Positions 35,881 to 46,713 of a stretch of DNA of 64,000 bases are shown here, piece by piece. How positions within the stretch are numbered: the first letter of the stretch is position 1; every line of letters begins with the position of its first letter. The DNA lies in NCBI GenBank assembly GCA_023159155.1, contig JAJNNX010000003.1, forward strand, positions 62,001 through 126,000, in the 5' to 3' direction. This DNA is from Ustulina deusta. Its lineage: Eukaryota > Ascomycota > Sordariomycetes > Xylariales > Xylariaceae. A model generated the notes under the pieces. The model saw only the letters and a list, made by a program, of their open reading frames with translations. It did not search any database and was not told where the DNA came from. The position numbers were made by a program, and so were the translations under genes.

Positions 35881-36492
35881 TCAAACATATGTCGGTTTCG
35901 TCTCAGCCGGGGGGCGTATCTTGCCAATATCCTCAATGTTCTCATTCTTCGCTGGAGGTGACGACAACGCAGTGACATTCCGGCTAGTCATCCCCTCACC
36001 TATGACCCGCTCGATGATCCTTAACTTTCCATGCGCGCCTTTCATCCGGCTATCGAAGTCATTGACGGCCTCGTCGTCATTATTCGTAGACAAGGTCCCG
36101 GGCTCCACGAGGCCATAGAGTATCTCGATGTTCTTTTCCAAACGTAGGTTGCTGTGAATGGGCGGTAAACGTCTACCATCATTCTCTGACGTCTCACCTC
36201 CCCCCTTCTTGCTCTCGACATCTGCTTCTAGCTCCTTTTGTTCTGGCGTGCTGTCTCGTTGTTGTTGCTGTCGCCTCTGCTGGTACTTGGGTATCCGGTT
36301 CGCCCAGACCACGGCCTTGCTCTGCAGACGGCCAGCCTCGACGAACTTCTCGAAGCCTTTCTTCAGACCCAGGGAGTACCCTTCTATCCGGCCGGCTTCG
36401 ATGCCGTCTTTAAGCCCCGCCTCGTACCCTTCCCTATAGTACTGCTCCTCGAGGTTGAGGAGGTCGTCGAAGGGGTCGTTGGAGGAGTTCAT
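35881..36492 (-). CDS. LTO1: LTO1/ORAOV1 family protein (Yae1-Lto1 complex)
   Basis: A single exon of 203 residues. Lto1 with Yae1 is an adaptor that delivers the cytosolic iron-sulfur assembly machinery to the ABC protein Rli1/ABCE1, needed for ribosome recycling. The N-terminal deca-GX3 motif is evident: REGYEAGLKDGIEAGRIEGY followed by SLGLKKGF, with glycine every fourth residue. The rest is charged and partly low complexity (QQRRQQQQRD, KKGGGETSEND). Yeast Lto1 ends in a tryptophan that recruits the assembly complex; here the end is TKPTYV, without Trp. Either this fungus relies on another contact or the terminus differs. The gene converges on the complex I subunit gene. Confidence 0.87.
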   Translation of the reverse strand: MNSSNDPFDDLLNLEEQYYREGYEAGLKDGIEAGRIEGYSLGLKKGFEKFVEAGRLQSKAVVWANRIPKYQQRRQQQQRDSTPEQKELEADVESKKGGGETSENDGRRLPPIHSNLRLEKNIEILYGLVEPGTLSTNNDDEAVNDFDSRMKGAHGKLRIIERVIGEGMTSRNVTALSSPPAKNENIEDIGKIRPPAETKPTYV

Positions 36493-37445
36493 GGCGAGAT
36501 GTGAGATGAACCTCTTGATGGACGAGAATAGCTTTTTTGGGCCAAGGCTTCTAACCCCATTTATTCTTCTCCTTTTTTACCTCCTTCCGGAATACCGGTT
36601 TGCGTATGTATTTATGGGTAATTAGGACGCTTTTATCTTATCTCTTGATCCTTTGGTTCAAGGTGAGAGAGTTGGTTGTGCCTTTTAAGCTTCGCTGCGT
36701 GAAGAGTTGTGATGGGATGATGGAGGGGCACTTGGAAAGCATGGGCAATCTAATCTAGCTTAATTGTCTGGCTAACCCGATTTGGCCATATATTTGTGAG
36801 AGTTGAATGACAGCCCGATGATCCTCACCGGACGGCGCAATTATTACATGATCAACGCCTCCATGTCGTGGTTTCAACTGAAAGGAACATCTCCGTGGAC
36901 AGAGAGGTTAATGCACTCAACCGTCTCTTCGTGTACATGAAGACGAAATTGAAGGAGAGCGCATCGGCAAGACCATATGTCTCCAAGGCTCAACCTACTT
37001 TGTCTCAAAGTGTTGAACCTGTCACTTCCTTCTCGACTGGGGAATTCTCTTCTACTAGTGATGGTCTCGGAAGAACAGCGTAAACGAGGGCATTGAAGGC
37101 TTAATTTTCGTTTGCTAGATACTGGGCAAGCGGCCAGCCGTACAAATGACCGAACCACCAGCCGCCATCGAGCCACAGCGCCAGCGTCTCAACCAAGGAA
37201 TTCTAAAGGAAGACGCATTCTTCCGACGAGTTGCTGTTTTCCTCTGGGAAAGATATTCTATATGGATTGGTTTGATACGTAGGGGATCTCCTGAAACATG
37301 CCGAACTGCTCCTCCAAGCAGATAGTATCCCAATCTCCTGGGACACAGTAGACGAATTGGCCACACTCCCTGCCAGCAGCTATCGCTGGAGGTCGTCACT
37401 GTCTCCGTGTAGGGAACCAGTCAGTACATGGATACCTTTCCCCGT
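36493..37445. other. Intergenic, LTO1 promoter, possible coding remnant
   Basis: This lies upstream of LTO1 and at the 3' side of the dehydrogenase gene. On the minus strand around 37105-37340 two frames read protein-like strings (ALWLDGGWWFGHLYGWPLAQ and CVPGDWDTICLEEQFGMFQE). I cannot identify them. They may be a gene remnant or chance. Confidence 0.3.
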
Positions 37446-38426
37446 CTAATGTTGTAGTAGCATGCCACCATTGGCACAAACGACCTGTCCCGTACACCAT
37501 GCGGCATCCTCACCGACCAACATGGCTATTATACCAGCGATCTCACCTACATACGCTGGCCGCCCACCGCTCGTCTTAGCGTCGTCAACTAACTCTTGGC
37601 TATCGATGCCTTGACGCACACGCATCAGAGGCGTGTGCTCGATCCACCCCTTGATTCCTGCCTTGATCTCTGGGCTGTTACTGGCGTACTGCCCAATAAC
37701 GGGTTAGCGACCGGCGAGTCTATGGCCACGACGGCTCGCTGTTTGATGCTCGGGGTTACTCACCATCTCAGTCAAGACGGGGCCTGGGTTGATGGCGTTA
37801 ACGGTGCAGCGCTCCGAGAGCTCACGTGCCCAGGTTCGCGTCATGGCCTCCAAAGCCGCCTTGGTCCCGCCATAGACACTCTGCTCGACAAATCCAGTGG
37901 AAGAGCTAACGCTAGATAGATTGATAATACGACCAGATCGGTCGCGCGGGAGATAGGGTTCCGCCGCCTGCGTGAGAAGCAAGGGTCCTAGGACGTTAAC
38001 CCGGTAGCTGAGGTCGAACTGCTCTACCGTTATGGTAGGCAACGCCCTGTTGATCGCAACGCCGGCATTGTTGACAAGGATGTCTATTTGGAATGAGCCG
38101 TCGGACTTCAGGAAGGCATTACTGCCCTTTACCGTCTCGATCAAGGACCTAGGACCGTCAACAGTCCCGAGGTCCGCTTGGACTATCAGCGTCTTTATGC
38201 CATGCTTTGACTCGAGGTCTTTGGCCAAGGCCTCTATGCTTGGCTTGGAAGATGAAGAGGCGTAGCCGAGGACGACATTGGCTCCATATGAAGCAAGCTT
38301 AATGGCAGTCGCTTCACCAATTCCTATGAGATTTTATGAGATGACGTTCTTGGTTGTAATAGCGACATAGTTACCTCGTGAAGCACCAGTTACTATGGCG
38401 AGCTTGCCCTCAAGTGTCCGTGCCAT
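37446..38426 (-). CDS. Short-chain dehydrogenase/reductase
   Basis: Three exons, 38426-38375, 38323-37764 and 37688-37446, encode 284 residues. It is a classical SDR. The cofactor motif TGASRGIG (13-20) spans intron 1, NNAG marks the central strand, and the catalytic Ser lies in NLSSVSSS with the Tyr/Lys pair in SVYGGTKAA. The C-terminal CTGQVVCANGGM segment is the usual SDR ending. The motif TGxxxGIG and the residues after it (GANVVLGYASSS) do not settle NADH against NADPH, though the absence of Asp after strand 2 leans to NADPH. The substrate is unknown; the 3-oxoacyl-ACP reductase-like layout is common among fungal SDRs. Introns are GTAACT...TAG (51 nt) and GTGAGT...CAG (75 nt). Confidence 0.92.
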
Positions 38427-39585
38427 TTCTATTGGTCCAAGCCTTCATTCAAGTCTATACGGCTAGCAGGATAGGGAGCGAGGTGAGCAGCAGAACGAGG
38501 AAGAGTCGGGAATGAAATTTAAGAAATAGAGAGCAAGCAAGACGGAATAAGGACGACACAAAGGCAATAGAGATATGAATCAAGCTTTCCCGCACTTGAA
38601 TAATATCATGTATAGCCTAGATACATGGGCACATCACACATAAATACTTGTCCACTGACTGGCTGTATTTCATCGCAAGCTTTGCACGTAATCCCTCCAA
38701 TCCCCATGGATGGATCAACCATGATCAACCCGATAATCCAGACCGATTTCGCCAGCCAGGCTCCAACCAAGCATTCTCCGCCCAACCTGAGCGATACAGG
38801 TATACCGAGCCGCACCTTACAGCACCTAGCAAGAAGCCCTGGCCCGCAGCCAGTGATTAGGTAATGGGAGCGTAGATACCTAGCGGCAAGCTGCTGGAGG
38901 ATAGGAAGGCCGAAGGAGGGGGTGGAGGGGGGTTGGGAGTGCCCCGCGCGCTAATGTGAGATTGGCGGGGTTGAAGTAGACGTACCTATAGCACCCAAGT
39001 AGACTACTAGGTCCCTGAGTACACGTGGAGGTGAGTTTCGGCGGAATTTGACCCGGCGGCCGTCCGAGACGGTCTTATCATCGCAGCTATGACGAGAGAG
39101 TTATGCGTACTAAACAGTGCACTAAAACTGGGGCTTTGCGGACCTAAGGACCACACCTATTCGTCTCAGAGTTACCTACCGGTACCTTAGGTAGTGTACC
39201 AACACTTTTACCTCGAAAATCCGCAACGTTTGAGCCTTCTTATCCAAGATTACATAACGAGCCATCGACCGAAACTTGGCCACTGCCTGGCGTCTAAGCC
39301 CAATCCCGAGGCCCCCGGCGCGACTCTAGTCGAGTTCGAACCTAGACACCTCAAACCACCGAACTGACACCCGTACTCGCCCGATTCGAACAACCACTCT
39401 TCCTCACATCGCGCGACCACGGACAGACGCAGACGCGGCCGAGGACACAGACAAAGACGCAGGCATCAGACGAGGCTGACTTTGGAATTGCCCACCTGTT
39501 CCGTCACATCAGATACCTGAGAGATCTGTATACACGTACACACGCGCACACACGCACACACGCACACACGCACACACGCACAACC
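38427..39585. other. Divergent promoter region, SDR and NAA10
   Basis: This 1.16-kb spacer separates the leftward SDR gene from the rightward NAA10. It holds one near-perfect TACCTA/TAGGTA palindrome cluster near 39173-39200 and ends in an octanucleotide repeat. No gene was seen. Confidence 0.5.
39546..39582. repeat. Tandem octanucleotide GCACACAC, about 4.6 copies
   Basis: G residues fall exactly every eight bases (39546, 39554, 39562, 39570, 39578) in an otherwise CA-alternating run that stops three bases before the NAA10 start codon. It lies in the presumed 5' leader and may vary between strains. Confidence 0.9.
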
Positions 39586-40390
39586 ATGGATATCCGCCGC
39601 CTCGAGCCCCGCGACATCCCGCTGATCCAGCATGCGAACCTCGAGAACCTGCCCGAGAACTACTTCATGAAGTACTACCTATATCACGCGCTCTCATGGC
39701 CCCAGCTAAGCTATGTGGCCGTCGACGTCTCACGGCCGAAGAAGACGCCTTACGACTACCCCAAGATCGTCGGCTATGTTCTGGCCAAGATGGAGGAGGA
39801 GCCTACCGACGGCGTCCAGCACGGCCACATCACCTCGTTATCTGTCATGCGCACACATCGTCGTCTGGGCATTGCCGAGAAGCTCATGCGCCAGAGCCGT
39901 ATGTCCCCTCCCCATTCTCCTTCGCGCCCTGGCTTGCCGTCATTGTCGTTGCCACCATCTGCCCTCTAGATGCATGCATGGCCTCGTTGGCGTTGTCGAA
40001 CTTGCGTGTGCCCGCTAACCAGGTCCCCTTATTCCAGAATTGGCCATGGTCGAGACCTTCGGCGCACAATACGTCTCCCTGCACGTTCGCGTATCCAACA
40101 AGGCCGCCATCCACCTCTACACGAAGACACTCGGCTTTGACCAGGACAAGACGGAAGCCTCATACTACGCCGACGGCGAGGATGCCTACAGCATGCGCCT
40201 GGACCTGTCTGTCATCCGGGAGCAGATCCGCGACGCCGCCGACGCCGAGGATGTCGACGAGGGCGAACCCGTCGGTGAGGCCGGCAGCAAAGCCCTCCCC
40301 GTACGGGAAAAGGATCTAAAGAAGGTCAAAGTAGGGCGAGGTCTCGGCGTTCAGGCTCTTGTTGAGAAGGACGAGAGCAAACACTCGTAG
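39586..40390 (+). CDS. NAA10: N-terminal acetyltransferase A catalytic subunit (NAA10/ARD1)
   Basis: Two exons, 39586-39898 and 40038-40390, encode 221 residues. Naa10 is the catalytic subunit of NatA, which acetylates the N-termini of nascent proteins at the ribosome together with Naa15. The GNAT fold is clear: [49 protein letters not shown] with the acetyl-CoA loop R-R-L-G-I-A (92-97), then after the intron [20 protein letters not shown] and [11 protein letters not shown]. The acidic, lysine-rich tail beyond about residue 165 is typical of fungal and animal Naa10. The intron (139 nt, GTATGT...GCTAACC...CAG) joins MRQSQLAMVE in frame. Confidence 0.95.
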
Positions 40391-40999
40391 GGCGAATGTA
40401 GCTCATCTTCGGACCGGTCGATCCTGGCTCGACGACAGAGGAGGCAGAAACCCTGGGATACGAAAAAGAATAAAATGGATGTGGCCAGTGGGGGAACACC
40501 GCAATCGGCGAAAGAGCGCGAGGGTGGCGAGGACAAAATAAAATAAAAAATTCCTAGGTTCCTAGGATCGGCAGTGACATATAACTTAGACCTTTCATTG
40601 TTGTTGGGCGGGAGCAGAAGGGTCTTTATTTCAGGCCGACAGGAGTAGTTCAATATTATGAATATAGACAGAGCTAGGGATACGTATTAGACGGCTGACA
40701 AGCGACGGGATGTGGAAAGTTGAATCGTGGGCGTGTAGCATTGCGCATGGGACGCGACCTGGTAGACAAAAATAAGCAAGACAAAAAGCACCCAACTGAT
40801 TCTTACGACATGGGTTTCCTCGGCTCCTCTCCACGTACATAGCGTAAGGTACAGGCGCAGACAAGAAAGGAAGGACGTGAACAACCAAGTCAGAATACAT
40901 ATATGTCATTATAGGATCAGTAGAAAGAGATACCTGGAGCTATGAAGGGCGACCAGCCCATCCATCCACGCTTACATAATACACTACGAAACCTCACCC
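40391..40999. other. Convergent 3' spacer
   Basis: Between the ends of NAA10 and the PPxY protein gene. Short frames only; no gene recognised. Confidence 0.5.
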
Positions 41000-43270
41000 C
41001 TATTTCCATCCTCCCCATTCCCCGTCTCTCTCGGCAAACCCTCTCGCAAACTCTTCGTCGGCCTCGAGCCTCAAGGTATCGACTTTCCGCGCAAGTAGCT
41101 CCATCTCGCCCTCCAACTGCTCCACTGCTTCCAAATCGTGGACGCGCGTGTCGGCACCTCTATCCTTCTCGCTCTTCTTCTCGCCGCGCATCCGCTTCTC
41201 GGCATCCGCGATGCGCACCTCTAGGGCCTGGACCTGCCCAGCCTTCGCCGCAAGCTTCGATTCCAAGGCGCGGGCCTCAGCAAGCTTCGCGCCGACAGCG
41301 GCACGCGACACGGCCTGCGTCGCCGCACGCCTGCTTTCCTCCGCCGCCACGGCCGCTGCGGCGCGCCGTTGCTCGGCGGCGAGGGACAGGGCACTTTCTC
41401 GGGTTCTATCCGCGTGGGCTAATGTTTTCTCAAAGTCTTTCTTGGCGACGCTTGCTGCTTCTGCCACAACGCGGTTCGCTCGCTCGGCAACACCGTGGGA
41501 TGGCTCCCAGCCTTGGCCACCACGGCCGGGACCACGGTATTCGCCAGAGCCTCGACGAAATCCAAAACCGGACGGAGGTGGATGTCGTGGGCCGAAAGAT
41601 CCTCGACCGAAGAATCCCCCGAACCCACCAGCAAAAGCGGGGAAAGCGGGAGGGGCAGGTGGAGGGGGAGGGGGAGGAGTAGAGGCGACACCGGGCACAG
41701 GGGGGCCCGGGGAGACGATGTGGTGATGGCGATAGCGACGGGCATGTCGTTCGGCGTCTCGCTCTGCACGGCGTGTTGCGCGGTCCGCTCGACGGCTCTC
41801 GTGGTCGTGGGTGCGACGATCATGTCTCTCGGCACGTCTTCTCTCGCGTCGCTCTTGTCTCGCGGCCCGCTTCTGCTGGCGGACCTCCTTGCGTGCCTTT
41901 CTCCTCGCTGCCTTCTGCTGCCTCTTGAGCACTTTAAACTGCTGTAGTAGGTCCTTGACTTCATGGCGCAGAGTCTCTCTCGCCCTGTCCCATGACGGGT
42001 CATGCGGTGGAGGCGGGACCTTCTTCGCGGCCTTGATCTCCACTTGGGCTTGCTTGACCATATCCTTCGTGATGGGTTGGTCCGGGTGCGACAACCAGGC
42101 TTGAACTGAGTGTTTCGTTACCGGCAATTGCACATCCTTCAGATCGTCCCAATCTGGGAGACTGCCGATGGAAGAGTCCGAATTCGAGGATAGAGATGAG
42201 CGCGATGTACTAGTAGAGCTGCGCGAGTGATCCCTCTGTCTGTGCCCGTGCCAGTGTTCACGACCGCGCCCACGTCTCTCACCGAAAGGCCCGGCCCACG
42301 GGCCACCCTGATGGCCGAACGGATGCGCATGTGCCGGACCAGGACCGGGTTGCTCACCCCAACGAACATCTCTGGAGGAAGCTTCGAATAGCGGGGGGGC
42401 GTTGGGTTGCCCGCGCCAACGGACACCGTTGCGATCAACTTCGAACCTAGAACCAATCGCAACACGGTCGCCCTCGATGTACAGAGGACCGAGGCGGAGA
42501 CTTCCGTTGTTGCCGTCCACGAAAGCGAATGAGCTGCTCCACCAGCTGCTCGGCTGTTGAGGTTGACTCTGGCCTTGCTCTGCACCTGCTGGATTGGCCC
42601 GGGATGGCCCGCGCTGCTGTGTCTCTGATTCCACAGCAGGTTCGGTGGGGGATTTGAGACGTATTGTCACGCCCCGGGGCTCGAAGAAACCCTGGTTCCA
42701 TTCGCGAGTTACCGTGTCTAGGTTCTGTGGACTGACCGACACACTTGTTGATGACTTTAGTGGTGTGAGCTGTGCTCTGGTGATGCTATCATGAGTAGAG
42801 AATTGGGCATCCCCCGCGACCCGCAGTTTACGGTCTATGATATGTGAGTTCGTCCTTGCCGCATGTCCTGGGATGAGATAGTTTATGAATGTCTGCCAGT
42901 CCTGGTCGGATACATCGCGATCGAGAGCCCAGTCGGGGTATGGGAAATCGGATGGTGCGGCAGTTGGTGTGATCTCAACAACGACAGTAATATTCGGGCC
43001 CGGCGACTGATTCGGAGGACGTGAGTCGAAATAGTCCTGAGCCGAGGCGGTTATGTTGTGATCGCTGCTGGGTCCGGCGAAGCTACAATGTGCATCGTGA
43101 GGCGACTCGGGTGGCGTGTCGATGATGTTACTGTGTGAGGACGAAGGTGCAATCGACACATCATCATCAGCGCCACTCGGGTGGTTATTGCGTAAACCGT
43201 GTGAGCGAGAATGAATGTCGGTTTCCGAATAAGGTGGTGGTGGGCCATCCGGACTATCATGATGCTCCAT
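41000..43270 (-). CDS. Large low-complexity PPxY protein, function unknown
   Basis: A single exon of 756 residues. I do not recognise a named family. The N-terminus has PPPPYSETD (10-18), a PPxY motif of the kind bound by WW domains of Rsp5/Nedd4 ubiquitin ligases. Residues near 105-135 form a compact, non-repetitive stretch (YPDWALDRDVSDQDWQTFIN) that is probably the conserved part. The segment around 250-300 (GNNGSLRLGPLYIEGDRVAI) also looks folded. Then come Ser- and His-rich linkers, an Arg/Lys-rich run (RKEVRQQKRAARQERRERR), polyproline (PPPPPPPAPP), Gly/Phe-rich repeats (GGFGGFFGRGSFG), and an Ala/Glu coiled coil to the end. The uninterrupted frame over 2.27 kb and the consistent composition make the gene secure. 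A role as an arrestin-like or ubiquitin-ligase adaptor would be an inference from PPxY alone. Confidence 0.85.
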   Translation of the reverse strand: MEHHDSPDGPPPPYSETDIHSRSHGLRNNHPSGADDDVSIAPSSSHSNIIDTPPESPHDAHCSFAGPSSDHNITASAQDYFDSRPPNQSPGPNITVVVEITPTAAPSDFPYPDWALDRDVSDQDWQTFINYLIPGHAARTNSHIIDRKLRVAGDAQFSTHDSITRAQLTPLKSSTSVSVSPQNLDTVTREWNQGFFEPRGVTIRLKSPTEPAVESETQQRGPSRANPAGAEQGQSQPQQPSSWWSSSFAFVDGNNGSLRLGPLYIEGDRVAIGSRFEVDRNGVRWRGQPNAPPLFEASSRDVRWGEQPGPGPAHAHPFGHQGGPWAGPFGERRGRGREHWHGHRQRDHSRSSTSTSRSSLSSNSDSSIGSLPDWDDLKDVQLPVTKHSVQAWLSHPDQPITKDMVKQAQVEIKAAKKVPPPPHDPSWDRARETLRHEVKDLLQQFKVLKRQQKAARRKARKEVRQQKRAARQERRERRRAERHDRRTHDHESRRADRATRRAERDAERHARRYRHHHIVSPGPPVPGVASTPPPPPPPAPPAFPAFAGGFGGFFGRGSFGPRHPPPSGFGFRRGSGEYRGPGRGGQGWEPSHGVAERANRVVAEAASVAKKDFEKTLAHADRTRESALSLAAEQRRAAAAVAAEESRRAATQAVSRAAVGAKLAEARALESKLAAKAGQVQALEVRIADAEKRMRGEKKSEKDRGADTRVHDLEAVEQLEGEMELLARKVDTLRLEADEEFARGFAERDGEWGGWK

Positions 43271-43939
43271 GGCTAATACCGGAGTGCGCTTTAGGTATGA
43301 AGTGTTGGAATTGATATTTGTTCAAGGCAAGTGGATTACTAGCAGCAATATGCGCCACGGTTCTAACAAACAAGATCCGTTACGCAGTAGATACCTAATA
43401 TATGGTACCAATAGAATTGGATGGATTTTGAAACAAGGAGGAATGGAAAAATGCCAAGTTTATGGGTTGGCTGAAGGATATATTCTGAGTATTTAGTACC
43501 TGTTTAAGATCCTGGCTTTGGCTTGGTGAGAAGCTGTTGTCCTCTCTCTCTCTCTCAACCAGCGGAAAACGTGGGGTTTTCACTCACTGACGGAGCTTCA
43601 TACACTGCTGCCTACGATTCGACCCCGGCTCGTAAAACCTCTGGAGTGGCCCAAATCCGGTGGAGGTTTCCGATTGATCGGGCCACCCAGAGCCAAGCAG
43701 CTCAGCCCAACCAAGCTAGCCTACTATTTACCGAATGTGACAATGAGCCGTGCGGGGTGATGCAGCTGCTGTAGTTGAGATCATCACCGTTGTCGAAATC
43801 AGGGCTTCAGCGAGCCTTGCTCGAGCCACCTAGGTTCGAGAGGTAACTTCTGTAGTCGTCACTTATCAGGCCAGTATTAATGCTATAAAAGAACCGCAAA
43901 AATGATTTTGCATCTTTCGCGATCATCTAGGCACTGTCC
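43271..43939. other. Intergenic, promoter of the PPxY protein gene
   Basis: About 0.7 kb between two leftward genes. A short (CT)n run lies near 43541-43557. No gene was recognised. Confidence 0.5.
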
Positions 43940-45363
43940 TCACCGCTGCGCTCTACCATACAGATCGAAGCTGATATCCTCCTCCTTGTAATGGTCCGCA
44001 ATGATTGTGTGCAGGTTTTCTTGTGCATGCGCGCCACTGTTATAAAACTTTAGCTATGCGCATTTCGCGCCACTTGATAGGGAGAAAACTTACAGATTTG
44101 TGATGTAAGTATCGACCTGGTCGGCGGAGAGGAACTCGGAAACAGCATTCTTAACCCTGACGTGCGATACCAGTGATCCGTCTGCAAAATTGACATATTT
44201 GGAAGGGTCGCCCCATTCGACTTGGCTCTCCGATAGGAGCTTGCTCTCGGGACTCAGTTTATACACACCGCCAAGAACGATGACGGTCCGTCGGCGCTCT
44301 CGTGCGGCTCGTGCAATAGCGGCGGCACCAGAATCAACAATTACGCCACCTTGCGCGGTTATAGCTCGTGCTCCTAGAATGACCTTATCGACCCTCGACA
44401 TATATGCCATGAGGCCCGCATTCAAAACAGTGATGACGCTTGAACCGTTAGATGCCATTGACTTGAGCAATGATGCATACTGGCCGTCCGAACTTGTGGC
44501 CGAAGATGGATCTACTACGAGGAACACGGTAAACTTCCTCTTTGAAGCGGCTCGTGCGAGAAACTTCTGTACCGTTCTTGACGGCTGGTATACTAGTATA
44601 TAGTCTCCAGGGTGGATGAAGATGTCGGCATAGGTCTGAACTTGTTCGTCGACCATCTTAATCTCGTCCATGATCTCCTGGATCCCATCGATCACCTCAG
44701 AGCGCAAAGCAGATACATTGGTTGCCTGAGGGATCAAGATCGGGGTCGAGGCACCCGAAACCTGACCTGGGGTTGATGCGTTTGACCCCGTTGGTGCAAA
44801 GACATTAGGGTCCGAGAGGAGGTTAAACATAGACTGGGTCCGAGCAAACGACCCAATCGAGGCCAGAGCCGGAGGACGCGCTGGCTTCGGGGGGGAGTTC
44901 GCATGACTCGGGGCTGGTACAGGAGGGGAGGCAGGCCGGGGCGAGTCTGTGGTGGCGTCGTTCCGGTCTTCCGAGGCTTCATCACGAATCAACCCGAGAA
45001 CTCTCCTCACAATATTGCCAATGGCAAGCTCGTGGGGCTGCGCGGCAACGAGCTTCCTGCCAATTAGTTGAATGCGGCCGAGGAGCTGGTTGACGTTGGT
45101 CCACTTGTCCCTGGCGACAACTTGGAGAAGGATATGGGCGGTCGCAGTGGCACAGGCCTCGGACCCTTTGATCTGTCGTCTTTTTAGGAGGCTAAAGACC
45201 CGGCGCCAGTTAGCCAACAATGCACAATGTTGGGCAAAGCATCCTGCGCCGTCGAGATTGCTTACGAGATGAGAAGCTCGACGGAAGCCTGGACAGGTCG
45301 GCTTTTCAGGCTATCGAGGAACTTCTCGAGGCTCGGGGTATAGCCCCCTCTCTGGGTGGACAT
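43940..45363 (-). CDS. GCD7: Translation initiation factor eIF2B subunit beta (GCD7)
   Basis: Three exons, 45363-45266, 45191-44094 and 44036-43940, encode 430 residues. The product is a regulatory subunit of eIF2B, the guanine-nucleotide exchange factor for eIF2 that senses eIF2-alpha phosphorylation. Landmarks are the N-terminal helical part (ISLLKRRQIKGSEACATATA), NQLLGRIQLIGRKL, and the Rossmann-like C-terminal domain with VIDGIQEIMDEIKMVDEQVQ, SRVDKVILGARAITAQGGVI and AIARAARERRRTVIVLGG. The final exon supplies LGAHAQENLHTIIADHYKEEDI, the conserved eIF2B tail; without it the frame would stop falsely at 44090. Introns are GTAAGC...TAG (74 nt) and GTAAGT...CAG (57 nt). A Pro/Ser-rich insert lies between the two domains. 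Confidence 0.93.
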
Positions 45364-46713
45364 TCTCCCTATGAAAAACGTCCACGGAAGCTGCAAAGTG
45401 AGGCTGCAAAGAGACGCTGGGTTGAGGGTGAGCCGATTTTGGAGGGGTTGTTGTCGGAGTCTAAGATCGCGCGAGACAGGCGGGGACGGTCTGGACAATG
45501 TGCTGTTCAGCTCTACGTTGGTGCGTCGCAATAAGAGTCCAAAAGAAGGCGGGGATATGGCGCGAAATATCTCAGAGGAAGAAAGCGAGGCGCGTGCGTG
45601 GTTGTGAGACGACGATTCGTTTGGTGCTGCGTTGCGCAGTGACTCAATCCCTCAAAGTTCGGAATGCGAGGTTACATGGATTTCTTGTGCCGCGATCCGC
45701 CAAATTAGTGGAAGACTGGTATTTAGGTACCCTACCTCGGTACCAAAGGTACATATGGCAGTGAAGGTGGGTGAGGTACCGCACCAGAGGTGGCTGGGGT
45801 TATGTAGAGTACGGTACTGTAGCATGTGTTGACGGATTTCACCGAGGGGTTCCAGATGGTCAATTCGCAATGGAGAAAAATTCCAATGCAAACTTTGAGG
45901 TCGGCGCCTTTGTAGGTACATGCTCAGTACCTAAGATAGGCTCCTACACAAAGTACCTACTTAGGTACCTTCCTAGTATTCTTAGTTAAGTGTCTTTGGC
46001 TTCTTCAGTGGCTACCTTTGGCGCATAACGACGGTACCTGTAGGAAGCTAAATTACGGTACATTGGGTACGTACATAGGTAGGTAGCGGTAACTGCGCCT
46101 GTGTAATCCGTACCTGTAGTGGACGCTGAAAGTACCTAATCTACCTCACTGGAGTCACTCTGCTGCTCCAGCGCTCTCTCTCTTCCCTGCCTAGATCTAC
46201 CCGTAGTTTGGTTTGCGACGTCGTACAAATATTACAAAGGAAGATAGAATCGGTGGTCATTCCTCGACAGCAAAACTAATGTTGTAAATAGCTACCATTG
46301 GTGACTTGTCGAGAGTGCCATCTGTTCGCTATTATCTACTTTCTATCCTCAGTAACCATCCATCTCCCTATCTCCGTCCCTAGTCAATCCAAAGGCACCC
46401 CAACCAGGGCTTGCTTCGAACGAACGAACGGACGGACCACGAACCACGAACCCGGAATCCATCTTCTTCAACACCTTCAACGCCGCAGTATCACATATCA
46501 TCTTCGGCTCTTCGGCTCCCCAGCCGCTCCCCCGAACATTCGACCGCGGACAGCTTGTTCGGCCCTGATACGTCACCTCCCCGACGTTGTCTCCGTCACT
46601 CTAGTCGCCTCGCTACCACACCACAACCCTCACGTCTTCCATCCTTGTGTCTCGTTCTGTTCTCGCTTGTCGGATCCCCAACGAGTCTTGATGGATTGCC
46701 GATTGATCGGAAG
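45364..46713. other. Divergent spacer, GCD7 and NEM1
   Basis: This separates the leftward GCD7 from the rightward NEM1. From about 45720 to 46140 it is packed with TACCTA/TAGGTA/GGTACC words. The last 400 bases or so are rich in C and T and look like the NEM1 leader. The frame of NEM1 stays open upstream of its chosen start to 46411, but that part resembles no family sequence. Confidence 0.55.

Noticed and set aside
41148..41726. 192-codon plus-strand frame
   Set aside because: It is the antisense shadow of the PPxY protein's Ala/Arg-rich region.
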